A stretch of DNA of 36,309 nucleotides from positions 83,711 through 120,019 of the forward strand of contig CACMQS010000005.1 of NCBI GenBank assembly GCA_902615845.1, read 5' to 3'. This DNA comes from an uncultured Alphaproteobacteria bacterium. Lineage in GTDB: Bacteria; Pseudomonadota; Alphaproteobacteria; HIMB59; GCA-002718135. Positions 23,564 through 31,579 of the stretch are shown here, piece after piece (the first letter of the stretch is position 1; every line of letters starts with the position of its first letter). Under the pieces are notes generated by a model that worked only from the letters and a program-made list of their open reading frames with translations, did no database searches and was not told the DNA's origin. Both the position numbers and the translations under genes were made by a program.

Positions 23564-23623
23564 AATTTTTTTTTATATTTTTTAGGTATAAAAAAAACAT
23601 GTTCATAAAAAATTCATATTTCT

Positions 23624-24082
23624 TTAATAATTTTTATTTTTTGGTTTTAAAATTTTATCAATAGTCCAGCTATTTTTAAAGGATATTATAGCAAAAGCAC
23701 AGGTTGGAAAATGTTCAATATTTGAATTACATAAAATATTAATTGATTCTATCAAACTAGGGTTGTGTCCAATGATAAGAGTATTTTTTTTTAATTTTTT
23801 AATTTTTCTTACAAGTATATTTGGTGGGCATTCATAAATATCGTTATCAATTGTAAATTTTACTGAGCGATCAAATGAATTAGAAATTATATCATATGTG
23901 CTAGTTGTTCTTTTAGAAGGAGAACATATTATCTGATTAATTTGAAATTTTCTTTTATCTAATATTTTAGAAAATTGTTTTGCGTTTCTCATACCTCTTT
24001 TATTCAGCGGCCTATCAATGTCATCAAGTTCTAAATTATCCCAACTAGATTTGGCGTGACGTAATAAATAGACTTGTAGCAT
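23624..24082 (-). CDS. SixA-like phosphohistidine phosphatase family protein
   Basis: 152 residues, histidine-phosphatase (RHG) superfamily, SixA size. LLRHAKSSWDN at residue 6 holds the catalytic His and Arg, RPLNKRG follows near 26, CSPSKRTTSTYD near 58, and GHNPSL near 103 supplies the second His. SixA enzymes remove phosphate from protein histidines. Next to ppk1 and ppx it may act on phosphohistidine or short phosphate chains; that is inferred from position. It shares a 32-nt divergent gap with ppx. Confidence 0.82.
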   Translation of the reverse strand: MLQVYLLRHAKSSWDNLELDDIDRPLNKRGMRNAKQFSKILDKRKFQINQIICSPSKRTTSTYDIISNSFDRSVKFTIDNDIYECPPNILVRKIKKLKKNTLIIGHNPSLIESINILCNSNIEHFPTCAFAIISFKNSWTIDKILKPKNKNY

Positions 24083-24114
24083 TCGAGTTTAATACTTTAG
24101 ATGTATACATTTCC

Positions 24115-25020
24115 ATGGCTAAAAAGAAAAATAAAAATCCCATAACAGTTATTGATCTAGGCTCTAATACATTTAGATTAGTTATATACGCGCAAGCTAT
24201 TCATCCTTTTCCAATACTTTATCAAAAAAGAGAATTCTTAAAATTAGGTGAAAATATTAAAACAGGTAAACTCCCATCGATAAAAATAAAAGAAGCTATA
24301 AAATGCTTAGAAGAATATATTAAGATTGCAAAAGATTATGAGTCCTCAGATATTCATATAATTGCAACGGCCGCAATTCGTGAAACAATAAATGGAAAAG
24401 AAATTATTGAACCCTTCAAGAAAAAAAAGTCAGTTAGAGTAGAAGTGCTCTCACCAAAAAATGAGGCTAAATGCGGATCCCTAGGTGTAATTAGTTCAAT
24501 AAAAAATCCAATCGGTTTAGTTGCTGACTTGGGAGGTGGAAGTTTAGAACTTAGTACTATAAAAAATGAAAACATACTTGAAACTAAAAGTTTAAAAATT
24601 GGCATCTTAAGAAGTGAATCTGATATGTACAAAACTACTAAAATTAAATTTGATAATTTTTTATTTTCTAAATTTAAAAACCAATCTCTTAAATTTTCTA
24701 AAAACGTAGGAAATATTTATGTTATTGGAGGCATGTGGCGCAATCTTGCAAAACTTCATTTGCACCTAAATGGAATCAAGAAAAATAAATTACATGGGTA
24801 CATGATACCATTTTCAGAGTTAGAAATATTTTATCACAAATTATACTCTATGGAAAATAAACAAATTCAAAAATTGAATGTTGTCCAACCCAATCGATTA
24901 GATAAATTAAAATTATCTACATATATTTTATTTAGCCTTGCTTCATTTTATAACATTAAAAATATTATTTTTGTAAGATATGGAATCCGTGAAGGCTACT
25001 TGTACAATATGTTGAACTAA
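24115..25020 (+). CDS. ppx: Exopolyphosphatase / GppA-family phosphatase, short form
   Basis: 301 residues, containing only the two ASKHA lobes of the Ppx/GppA family: VIDLGSNTFRLVIY near 13 (phosphate-1 loop), IATAAIRE near 82, and ADLGGGSLELS near 138 (phosphate-2 loop). The C-terminal HD and helical domains of the ~500-residue E. coli Ppx are absent, as in several alphaproteobacterial and mycobacterial short forms. It removes terminal phosphate from polyphosphate or pppGpp. Divergent from sixA-ppk1. Its last 4 nt overlap the end of the convergent aquaporin gene. Confidence 0.86.
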   Translation: MAKKKNKNPITVIDLGSNTFRLVIYAQAIHPFPILYQKREFLKLGENIKTGKLPSIKIKEAIKCLEEYIKIAKDYESSDIHIIATAAIRETINGKEIIEPFKKKKSVRVEVLSPKNEAKCGSLGVISSIKNPIGLVADLGGGSLELSTIKNENILETKSLKIGILRSESDMYKTTKIKFDNFLFSKFKNQSLKFSKNVGNIYVIGGMWRNLAKLHLHLNGIKKNKLHGYMIPFSELEIFYHKLYSMENKQIQKLNVVQPNRLDKLKLSTYILFSLASFYNIKNIIFVRYGIREGYLYNMLN

Positions 25021-25673
25021 TTTTTAAAAAACAATCTAACAATAACTGTAGCAATAAGAGCACCAATAATCTGAGCTAAAATAAAACCTAGAACACTTGA
25101 TGGACTTATCCCACTAAAGCTATCTGTAAACATTCTTCCTATAGTTACTGCTGGATTTGCAAAACTTGTTGATGAAGTAAACCAATATCCTGCGGTAATA
25201 AATAGAGCTACACCAATAGCTATTCTTTCCTTGTTTACCTCTTTTAATATAAAAATAGTTAATAATAATCCAACAGTTGCAATTATTTCTGAAAAGAATT
25301 TAAATACCCCAACTCTTTCATTGAGTGACCATTCAATTATAGGATATTCAAAATACCAATTTGCAGTTAAACAACCAAATATACCAGCAATAATCTGAGT
25401 AAAAATAAAAATTATTCCGTAATTAATAGGAATATTTTTTTGGATAATATCACTTAATACAACAGCAGGATTAAAGTACGCTCCTGAGATATTAATAAAC
25501 ATAGAAATAATTACATATAAAATGGCACCTGTTGCAATAGTGTTTCCTAGTAATATTATACCAAGGTCATTTGACATTAACTCTCCCATAATTCCACTAC
25601 CTACAACTGTTAGTACAAGAAAATATGTCCCGATAAATTCTGCTAGTATTTTTTGTCTTAAAGAAAATGTCAC
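25017..25673 (-). CDS. MIP-family aquaporin / aquaglyceroporin (AqpS-like candidate)
   Basis: 218 residues with six predicted spans and two NPA half-helices: SGAYFNPAVVLSD near 63 and FANPAVTIGRMFTD near 172 (with the selectivity-filter Arg after the second). It begins 20 nt downstream of the second agt gene on the same strand, so it probably belongs to the plcP-agt transcript. Two readings fit: a glycerol channel serving lipid turnover, or an arsenite channel of the AqpS type working with the ArsC at 17.9 kb. Known: AqpS pairs with ArsC in Sinorhizobium. The split location here leaves the choice open. Confidence 0.83.
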   Translation of the reverse strand: MTFSLRQKILAEFIGTYFLVLTVVGSGIMGELMSNDLGIILLGNTIATGAILYVIISMFINISGAYFNPAVVLSDIIQKNIPINYGIIFIFTQIIAGIFGCLTANWYFEYPIIEWSLNERVGVFKFFSEIIATVGLLLTIFILKEVNKERIAIGVALFITAGYWFTSSTSFANPAVTIGRMFTDSFSGISPSSVLGFILAQIIGALIATVIVRLFFKN

Positions 25674-25693
25674 TATAAAATTACCCTAAATAA

Positions 25694-26695
25694 CTAAACG
25701 TTTACCATAAATTCTAAAAATTCATTCACACATTTGTCCCAAGTTAATTTAAGAGTAAAATTTCTACAATCAACTCTTTTTACTTTAAGTGCCTTCTTAA
25801 CTGATTGTAACAAGTTATTATCTAAAGTGTTAATCTTTTCATCTGTTAACACATCTATGGGCCCGGTTACTGGATATGCAGCAATTGGTGTTCCACTAGC
25901 CAATGCTTCAAGTATTACATTTCCTAAAGTGTCTGTTTTAGAAGGAAAGACAAATACATCTGCGTTTGCATAATATTTCGCTAGTTCATCTCCAGTTTTT
26001 ACACCGACAAAATTTACTTCAGGATATTTATAAATATATTTTTGTAATTCGGGACCATCACCCACAACAGTTTTATTATAATTTCCTTTAAGATTTAAAA
26101 ATTCTTCAATATTTTTTTCAATTGCTACTCTACCAACATAAGTCAGTTGTCTATCTTTACTGTTTGTGTCTCTTTTATTTGGATTAAATAATTCTGTATC
26201 AACACCTCTATTCCAAACTACTAAATTTTTAAAATCATATTTTTTTAACTCATTTAGCATTGAAACTGATGGAACAAGAACTCTTTCTGAATCACTATGT
26301 AGTCTTCTTAATATGGAGTATGTAAATCTCTTTGGGATAAAAGCTCTTTGCTTAATGTAGTCAGGAAAACGGGTGTGAAAGGAAGAAGTGTATTGTAGTT
26401 TATTTTTAAGACAGTACTTACGACCAGCAAAACCTACTGGACCTTCAGTCATTATATGAACAATATCTGGATTAAATTCTTTAAAAAATTTTTCAGTAAC
26501 TTTTTTAGTATTGTAAGAAATTTTAATTTCTTTGTACCTAGGATAACTAAAATTATTAAACATCTCAGGATGTAATATTTTAATTTCAAAACCTTTTTTT
26601 TCTAGAATAGGTATAATGCTTTGAAATGTTGTAACTACGCCATTTACCTGAGGAACCCACGCATCACTAATTAACGCGATTTTTTTAGGCTGCAT
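25694..26695 (-). CDS. agt: GT4-family glycosyltransferase, Agt-like, copy 2
   Basis: 333 residues, paralogue of the 20242-21237 product with the same landmarks: DAWVPQVNGVV, MTEGPVGFAG, YVGRVAIEKN, VVGDGPELQKY, FPSKTDTLGNVILEALASG. By eye about 60% identical. It overlaps plcP copy 2 by 11 nt and is read on the minus strand, so this pair is inverted with respect to copy 1. Two glycosyltransferases could add different sugars (for example hexose versus uronic acid) or extend one glycolipid. Donor cannot be predicted. Confidence 0.83.
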   Translation of the reverse strand: MQPKKIALISDAWVPQVNGVVTTFQSIIPILEKKGFEIKILHPEMFNNFSYPRYKEIKISYNTKKVTEKFFKEFNPDIVHIMTEGPVGFAGRKYCLKNKLQYTSSFHTRFPDYIKQRAFIPKRFTYSILRRLHSDSERVLVPSVSMLNELKKYDFKNLVVWNRGVDTELFNPNKRDTNSKDRQLTYVGRVAIEKNIEEFLNLKGNYNKTVVGDGPELQKYIYKYPEVNFVGVKTGDELAKYYANADVFVFPSKTDTLGNVILEALASGTPIAAYPVTGPIDVLTDEKINTLDNNLLQSVKKALKVKRVDCRNFTLKLTWDKCVNEFLEFMVNV

Positions 26696-27497
26696 CCTCT
26701 TTTATTTTTCGTCTTTCTTCTAAAGAAATTAATTTTAATTTTTCTCTTTCTTCGGGCCAATTAAGAATTGATAAATTGCCAATTTCATCTTCAACGAGTG
26801 CTGTGCAACTTTCAATCCAGTCACCATCATTACAATAGAGAACACCATTTAATTCCTTTATTTCTGGTCTATGTATATGCCCGCACACGACAACATCGGC
26901 ATTTTCTCTTCTAGCTCTGTCAGATACAGCAAACTCAAAGTTACTAATAAAGTTTGTTGCATGCTTAGTTTTCTTTTTTAAATATTGAGACAGTGACCAA
27001 TAAGACAAGCCCATCTTTCGTCGAATAAAATTGAATACGTTATTTAACTTTAGTAAATATTCATAAAGTGCTGATCCCACTTTGGCTAACCACCTCGCAT
27101 TAATTATCACAGCATCAAATTCATCTCCGTGTGTAATAAGTACTTTTCTTCCATCAGCTAATTGATGCGTATCTTCATTTTTGATCGAAATTTCTCCAAA
27201 AGAAAAATTTGTAAAATCTTTTAATACTTCATCATGATTTCCTGGAATAAGCACTACCCTAGTTCCGTTTTTCGCTTTCTTTAAAACTTTTTGAACAACG
27301 TCATTATGTTCTTGTGGCCAATACATTTTCTTACGCATGCGCCATCCATCAACAATGTCGCCTACTAAAAATAAATATTCTGAATCTGTTTCTTCTAAGA
27401 ATTCTAAAAGCATGTTGCTTTTACAGCCACTAGTTCCTAGATGGGTATCCGAAATCCAAATTGTGCGGTAAAATTTTTTGTTTGTTTCAAATTTCAT
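26685..27497 (-). CDS. plcP: PlcP-type metallophosphoesterase, copy 2
   Basis: 270 residues, paralogue of copy 1, starting RTIWISDTHLG and sharing GDIVDGWRM, IPGNHDE, HGDEFDAVI, CGHIHRPEI and YCNDGDW. Metal ligands are conserved. First gene of a plcP-agt-aquaporin transcript. Unlike copy 1 its upstream region (27498-27582) shows no convincing 7-4-7 repeat, so the two copies may be expressed under different conditions. The C-terminus is shorter in hydrophobic content and charged (EERRKIKEDAA). Confidence 0.82.
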   Translation of the reverse strand: MKFETNKKFYRTIWISDTHLGTSGCKSNMLLEFLEETDSEYLFLVGDIVDGWRMRKKMYWPQEHNDVVQKVLKKAKNGTRVVLIPGNHDEVLKDFTNFSFGEISIKNEDTHQLADGRKVLITHGDEFDAVIINARWLAKVGSALYEYLLKLNNVFNFIRRKMGLSYWSLSQYLKKKTKHATNFISNFEFAVSDRARRENADVVVCGHIHRPEIKELNGVLYCNDGDWIESCTALVEDEIGNLSILNWPEEREKLKLISLEERRKIKEDAA

Positions 27498-27582
27498 TAA
27501 TTAAATTTTGGTCTTATACATAAATGTATCATTTTATAATACAATTTCTTATTATATGTGTGTATTGTATAAAAATAACAGT

Positions 27583-28083
27583 ATGACACAGAAAATTTGG
27601 TTTAAAAAAAAATCACCTCTTCACGGTTCTGGCTTATTTGCAAAAACTAATATTAAAAAAGGCCAGAAAGTAATCCAATATATTGGTGATAAAGTTACTA
27701 AAAGAGAGGGTGACAAAAGAGCAGATAAACAAATCCGCAAAGCAAAAAAAGATAAAAATAACGGCATGGTCTATGTTTTTGAACTAAACAAGCGATACGA
27801 CATAGACGGTGATGTCGATTATAATTTTGCAAAATTTATTAATCACTCATGTAATCCGAATTGTGAAGTAGACATCATAGATAATGAGATTTGGATTTCT
27901 TCTATTAAACGAATAAAAAAAGGAGACGAACTTTTCTATAACTATGGTTATCCTTTTGATACAGATTTTGTGGATCACATTTGTAAGTGTGGTTCTAGAA
28001 ATTGTGTAGGTTATATTTTAAGTGACAATGATTGGCCAAAATTAAAAAAATATGAAAAAAAAACTAAGACTAAGTCTAAGTAA
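27583..28083 (+). CDS. SET-domain protein-lysine methyltransferase-like protein
   Basis: 166 residues from the ATG at 27583 (MTQKIWFKKKSPLHGSG). An in-frame ATG 25 codons upstream would add a non-conserved stretch and lies in what looks like promoter DNA. SET motifs in order: HGSGLFAKTNIKKGQ near 14, INHSCNPNCEV near 86 (the NHSC core), FYNYGY near 120 (catalytic Tyr), and a post-SET zinc motif CKCGSRNCVG near 137. It would methylate lysines of a protein using SAM. Its last 32 nt overlap phoR, so it may be co-expressed with the phosphate sensor; a target among Pho proteins is speculation. The upstream gap carries an ATACAT-AA-ATGTAT inverted repeat but no Pho box. Confidence 0.82.
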   Translation: MTQKIWFKKKSPLHGSGLFAKTNIKKGQKVIQYIGDKVTKREGDKRADKQIRKAKKDKNNGMVYVFELNKRYDIDGDVDYNFAKFINHSCNPNCEVDIIDNEIWISSIKRIKKGDELFYNYGYPFDTDFVDHICKCGSRNCVGYILSDNDWPKLKKYEKKTKTKSK

Positions 28084-29104
28084 GATACCTTCGATTATTA
28101 TTGCAATTGATACAAATAAGGAAATAATTTTTTACAATAATGCAGCTAAACAAAAATTTTTATTTATTGATGAAGGAAGAGATCTTAATAATATTATTAG
28201 ATCAACAGAGTTAAATACTTTTGTTGATAAAGCCTTTAGGGAGAAAGAAGATTTTAAGTTTGAATTCACCCCATCTAATTTTAGTGATATGTATTTTATT
28301 GCTGACTTAATATTTGTTGAAAAAGATTATGAAGAATTGTTAATATCACTAAACGATCAAAGTCTTCTTAAAAACTACGAACAAATGCGAACAGATTTTG
28401 TGGCTAATGTAAGCCATGAATTGAGAACTCCTCTTTCCTCAATTCTAGGCTATGTTGAAACAATTAAAAATTCACTCAATGAAGATAAGATCAATGACAA
28501 AACGGTTGGTAAATTTTTAGACACAATGGAAGATCAGGCTTGGCGTATGACTAGATTAGTCGAAGATCTATTATTACTAAGTAAATATGAGACTGAAGAT
28601 AAGCCGATAGAATTTCAAGAAGCGAATATAAGGCAATTAATTGAAGGCGTAGTAGATAATTTACAAAACAAGTTAATGGCAAAAAAAATTGAAGTTCAAA
28701 TCAAGGATGATTTTGATAAGTCTACAATATCAGCAAACAAAGATGCTTTGATCCAAGTTTTTTTAAATCTAACTGATAATGCAATTAAATATAGCAGAGA
28801 AAATTCTACTATTGAAATTGAGCTTGAGAGTGTAATTGATGACAATACCACCTTTTGCCAAATAAGTTTTATAGATAAGGGAGAAGGCATATCGAAAGAG
28901 CATTTAACTAGACTTACTGAAAGATTTTATAGAGTAGATAAAAATAGATCTCGAAATCAAGGCGGTACGGGTTTGGGTTTATCTATTGTTAAACATATAA
29001 CTAATAGGCATAATGGTAAATTATCGATAAAAAGCAAGGTAGATAAGGGTTCAACATTTACTATTTCTTTACCAGTATTTCAGCAAACTGTAATAAATCC
29101 TTAA
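28052..29104 (+). CDS. phoR: Phosphate-regulon sensor histidine kinase PhoR, soluble form
   Basis: 350 residues: a PAS-like domain from about 12 (SIIIAIDTNKEIIFYNN), a HisKA dimerisation helix with the phosphorylated H122 in NVSHELRTPLSS, and a HATPase with N box LTDNAIKYS, G1 DKGEGIS and G2 GGTGLGLSIV. Identity as PhoR is supported by pstSCAB-phoU-phoB immediately downstream. Unusually no membrane segment precedes the PAS domain; most PhoR proteins have one or two. The ATG lies inside the SET gene (32-nt overlap, different frame). Sensing would have to go through PhoU/PstB contacts with the PAS domain, which is the accepted signalling route. Confidence 0.87.
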   Translation: MKKKLRLSLSKIPSIIIAIDTNKEIIFYNNAAKQKFLFIDEGRDLNNIIRSTELNTFVDKAFREKEDFKFEFTPSNFSDMYFIADLIFVEKDYEELLISLNDQSLLKNYEQMRTDFVANVSHELRTPLSSILGYVETIKNSLNEDKINDKTVGKFLDTMEDQAWRMTRLVEDLLLLSKYETEDKPIEFQEANIRQLIEGVVDNLQNKLMAKKIEVQIKDDFDKSTISANKDALIQVFLNLTDNAIKYSRENSTIEIELESVIDDNTTFCQISFIDKGEGISKEHLTRLTERFYRVDKNRSRNQGGTGLGLSIVKHITNRHNGKLSIKSKVDKGSTFTISLPVFQQTVINP

Positions 29105-29105
29105 T
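29088..29105 (+). promoter_or_regulatory. Putative Pho box upstream of pstS, inside the phoR 3' end
   Basis: CTGTAAT-AAAT-CCTTAAT. The first half and spacer match the classical Pho box (CTGTCAT-AAAT-CTGTCAT) closely. It ends 41 nt before the pstS ATG, and overlaps the phoR stop, allowing pstS to be transcribed separately from phoR. Confidence 0.5.
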
Positions 29106-29146
29106 ATATATTCTGTACGACAACCTTATTTTAAATGAGGCTTAAT

Positions 29147-30142
29147 ATGAAAAATATAATCAAATTAATTGCTGTCCTTGCTTTATTTGGAACTACTTCA
29201 GTTTCAGCAAGAGACTATATTTCAATTGTAGGATCTTCTACAGTTTATCCTTTCGCTACTTTAGTTGCTGAAAAAATGGCATCTCAAGGAATGAAAGCAC
29301 CCGTAATTGAATCAACTGGTTCTGGTGGAGGACACAAATTATTTTGTGCAGGTGTTGGAGTTGAACATCCAGATATCACTAACTCTTCAAGAGCACAAAA
29401 AGATAAAGAATTCAAACTGTGCCAAGATGGCGGTGTAACCGATATCATCGAAGTTAGAGTTGGTAATGATGGTATAGCTTTTGCATACGCTGCAGATTAT
29501 GAATGGAAATATACTAACGGTGCTACAATGAAAGGTGGCATTGATTTAACTAAAGAAGAAATCTGGCAGGCAATGGCTAGAGATAATGCAAATGCTCCAA
29601 CAACTTGGTATGAAATAGATAAAAGATTACCAAAAGTTGAAATTTCTATCATGGCACCTCCTCCAACTTCTGGAACAAGAGATGCATTTGACTCACTTGT
29701 AATGAAAAAGGGTTGTGTTAAAGATATGTTAGTTGCTGACGGTGATTGTCAAGCGTATCGTGAAGATGGCCATGTTATTGAAGGTGGTGAAAATGATGAA
29801 CTGTATGTTGAGCATATAACTAAAGAACAAGGTGCATTCGGTATCTTTGGTTATAGTTTTGTATCTAATAATTCTGATAAAGTTAAAGCGTCAATGATTA
29901 ACGGTGTTGAAATCTCTATGGAAGGTATCCAAGATTATTCATATCCAATAGCAAGACCTTTATTCTTCTACATTAAAAAAGCACACATTGGTGTTATTCC
30001 TGGTTTAATGGATTATGTTAATGAGTTTGTAAGTGAAGAAGCAACAGAAGGTTACTTACTAGATGCTGGACTTGTTCAACTAAGTCCTGCGGATAGAGCA
30101 GCTGTTCTTGATGCTATTTCTAATCAAACAAATTATAAATAA
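29147..30142 (+). CDS. pstS: Phosphate ABC transporter substrate-binding protein
   Basis: 331 residues from the ATG at 29147, which has GAGG 6 nt upstream; the in-frame ATG at 29135 overlaps that ribosome site and is less likely. Signal peptide MKNIIKLIAVLALFGTTSVSA. Phosphate-binding landmarks: IVGSSTVYPF near 28, ESTGSGGGHKLFC, ITNSSRAQKD, and PPTSGTRDAF near 179. Periplasmic, high-affinity phosphate capture for PstCAB. A GC-rich hairpin with eight T follows directly, so pstS is likely made in excess of the membrane components. Confidence 0.94.
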   Translation: MKNIIKLIAVLALFGTTSVSARDYISIVGSSTVYPFATLVAEKMASQGMKAPVIESTGSGGGHKLFCAGVGVEHPDITNSSRAQKDKEFKLCQDGGVTDIIEVRVGNDGIAFAYAADYEWKYTNGATMKGGIDLTKEEIWQAMARDNANAPTTWYEIDKRLPKVEISIMAPPPTSGTRDAFDSLVMKKGCVKDMLVADGDCQAYREDGHVIEGGENDELYVEHITKEQGAFGIFGYSFVSNNSDKVKASMINGVEISMEGIQDYSYPIARPLFFYIKKAHIGVIPGLMDYVNEFVSEEATEGYLLDAGLVQLSPADRAAVLDAISNQTNYK

Positions 30143-30164
30143 AAATCTTAAATTTTTATAAAAT

Positions 30165-30190
30165 GGGGGCATACAAGCCCCCTTTTTTTT
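30165..30190 (+). terminator. Rho-independent terminator/attenuator between pstS and pstC
   Basis: Stem GGGGGC / GCCCCC with a 6-nt loop (ATACAA) followed by TTTTTTTT, 22 nt after the pstS stop. With only 15 nt left before pstC and no promoter seen, partial termination would set the PstS to PstCAB ratio. Confidence 0.88.
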
Positions 30191-30205
30191 AATACTAAGT
30201 TATAA

Positions 30206-31579
30206 ATGTTTTTTTGGTCTTTAGTTTTAATTGCAGTCGGAATTTTCTCATCCTTTATATACGGAAGATCAAGAATTAAATTAAACTCTAAAAAACAAGG
30301 TACGAAAAGCAAATCTCTTCCCAATTATTACGCACAATACGTTTTAATGTGGTGTTTGTTTCCTGCACTAATTGTTTATTTTTCATGGGCTATTTTTCAA
30401 GAACAGATTATTCAAAACATAGTTATTAGTAACTTTGAATATATTGAGGGCGCAGTTTACAACGAAGGATTATTGTTAGCAGAGATTAGAAATGTTGCTA
30501 ATAACCCTTCTTTTGCTGATGGTAAATCTATAGAAATAATTAATGCTGCAGCTCATTATTCTTCCTTAAGACAAATAAGTCAAATATCTTTTTATACCTC
30601 AATAATCATTATAATGTTACTTGGAGCCTTATACGCTTCACAAAAATTAAAACCAGAATTTCATGCTCAACATACAATTGAAAAATATATTCAATATATA
30701 CTTATATTTTGTTCATCTGTTGCTATTTTCACTACAATAGGAATAGTTTTTTCACTAATATTTGAAAGCCTTCGCTTTTTTGCAGAAGTATCAATCTTCG
30801 AATTTTTATTTAGTACTGAGTGGTATCCTTTTATTCCAATTAGAGAAGGTCAAACAGCTGCAGAGGGATCCTTTGGTGCAGTACCAATATTTGCTGGAAC
30901 ATTTTTAGTAATGGTAGTAGCCATGTGTGTTGCGGCACCTCTTGGATTATTAACAGCAATTTATTTAGCAGAATACGCAAGTCAAAGAGTTAGAAAAATA
31001 GTTAAACCTCTTCTCGAAATTTTGGCAGGGATACCAACAATAGTTTACGGGTTCTTTGCTTTTGTTAGTGTTGCACCTTTCGTTAAAGCATTTGGACAAT
31101 CAATTGGAATTGATGCTTCACCAACAAGCGCTCTTGCAGCCGGCATGGTAATGGGGGTTATGATTATTCCTTTTATTTCTTCTTTATCTGATGATGTAAT
31201 AAACTCTGTTCCACAAAGTCTAAGGGAAGCATCTCTTGGTATTGGCGCTAATAAAGCAGAAACTATTAAAAAAGTAATTTTACCAGCAGCTTTACCTGGA
31301 ATTGTAGGAGCATTTTTATTAGCAATATCCAGAGCGATAGGGGAGACTATGATTGTTGTAGTTGCAGCAGGCACAGCCCCCAATCTTACGGGCAATCCTT
31401 TTGAAAACGTAACAACAGTTACAGTTCAAATTGTTGTGGCCTTAATAGGTGATCAAGAATTTGATAACCCAAGAACATTATCAGCATTTGCTTTAGGATT
31501 AGTTTTATTTGTTATTACATTATTTCTTAACATTATAGCTCTACAAATAGTAAAGAGATACAGGGAGCGTTATGAATAA
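30206..31579 (+). CDS. pstC: Phosphate ABC transporter permease PstC
   Basis: 457 residues, longer than the ~320 of E. coli PstC because of an N-terminal extension with extra spans and a soluble stretch (about 1-165), as in many alphaproteobacterial PstC proteins. The conserved core begins near SLIFESLRFFAEV. EAA-loop SLREASLGIGANKAETIKKV is near 340 and AISRAIGETMIVVVAAG near 373. Forms the channel with PstA, encoded with an 8-nt overlap downstream. Confidence 0.92.
   Translation: MFFWSLVLIAVGIFSSFIYGRSRIKLNSKKQGTKSKSLPNYYAQYVLMWCLFPALIVYFSWAIFQEQIIQNIVISNFEYIEGAVYNEGLLLAEIRNVANNPSFADGKSIEIINAAAHYSSLRQISQISFYTSIIIIMLLGALYASQKLKPEFHAQHTIEKYIQYILIFCSSVAIFTTIGIVFSLIFESLRFFAEVSIFEFLFSTEWYPFIPIREGQTAAEGSFGAVPIFAGTFLVMVVAMCVAAPLGLLTAIYLAEYASQRVRKIVKPLLEILAGIPTIVYGFFAFVSVAPFVKAFGQSIGIDASPTSALAAGMVMGVMIIPFISSLSDDVINSVPQSLREASLGIGANKAETIKKVILPAALPGIVGAFLLAISRAIGETMIVVVAAGTAPNLTGNPFENVTTVTVQIVVALIGDQEFDNPRTLSAFALGLVLFVITLFLNIIALQIVKRYRERYE

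Noticed and set aside
26685-27497. LpxH (lipid A UDP-diacylglucosamine hydrolase) as the identity of the COG2908-like proteins
   Set aside because: Two paralogues, each coupled to a GT4 glycosyltransferase and placed within Pho genes, fit PlcP better; LpxH is normally single-copy and linked to lipid A genes.
27498-27582. Pho box for plcP copy 2 or for the SET-phoR unit in their divergent gap
   Set aside because: Half-site fragments such as CTGTTAT and TTGTATT occur but no second half follows at the 4-nt spacing. Only an ATACAT-AA-ATGTAT inverted repeat stands out, which has no clear meaning.
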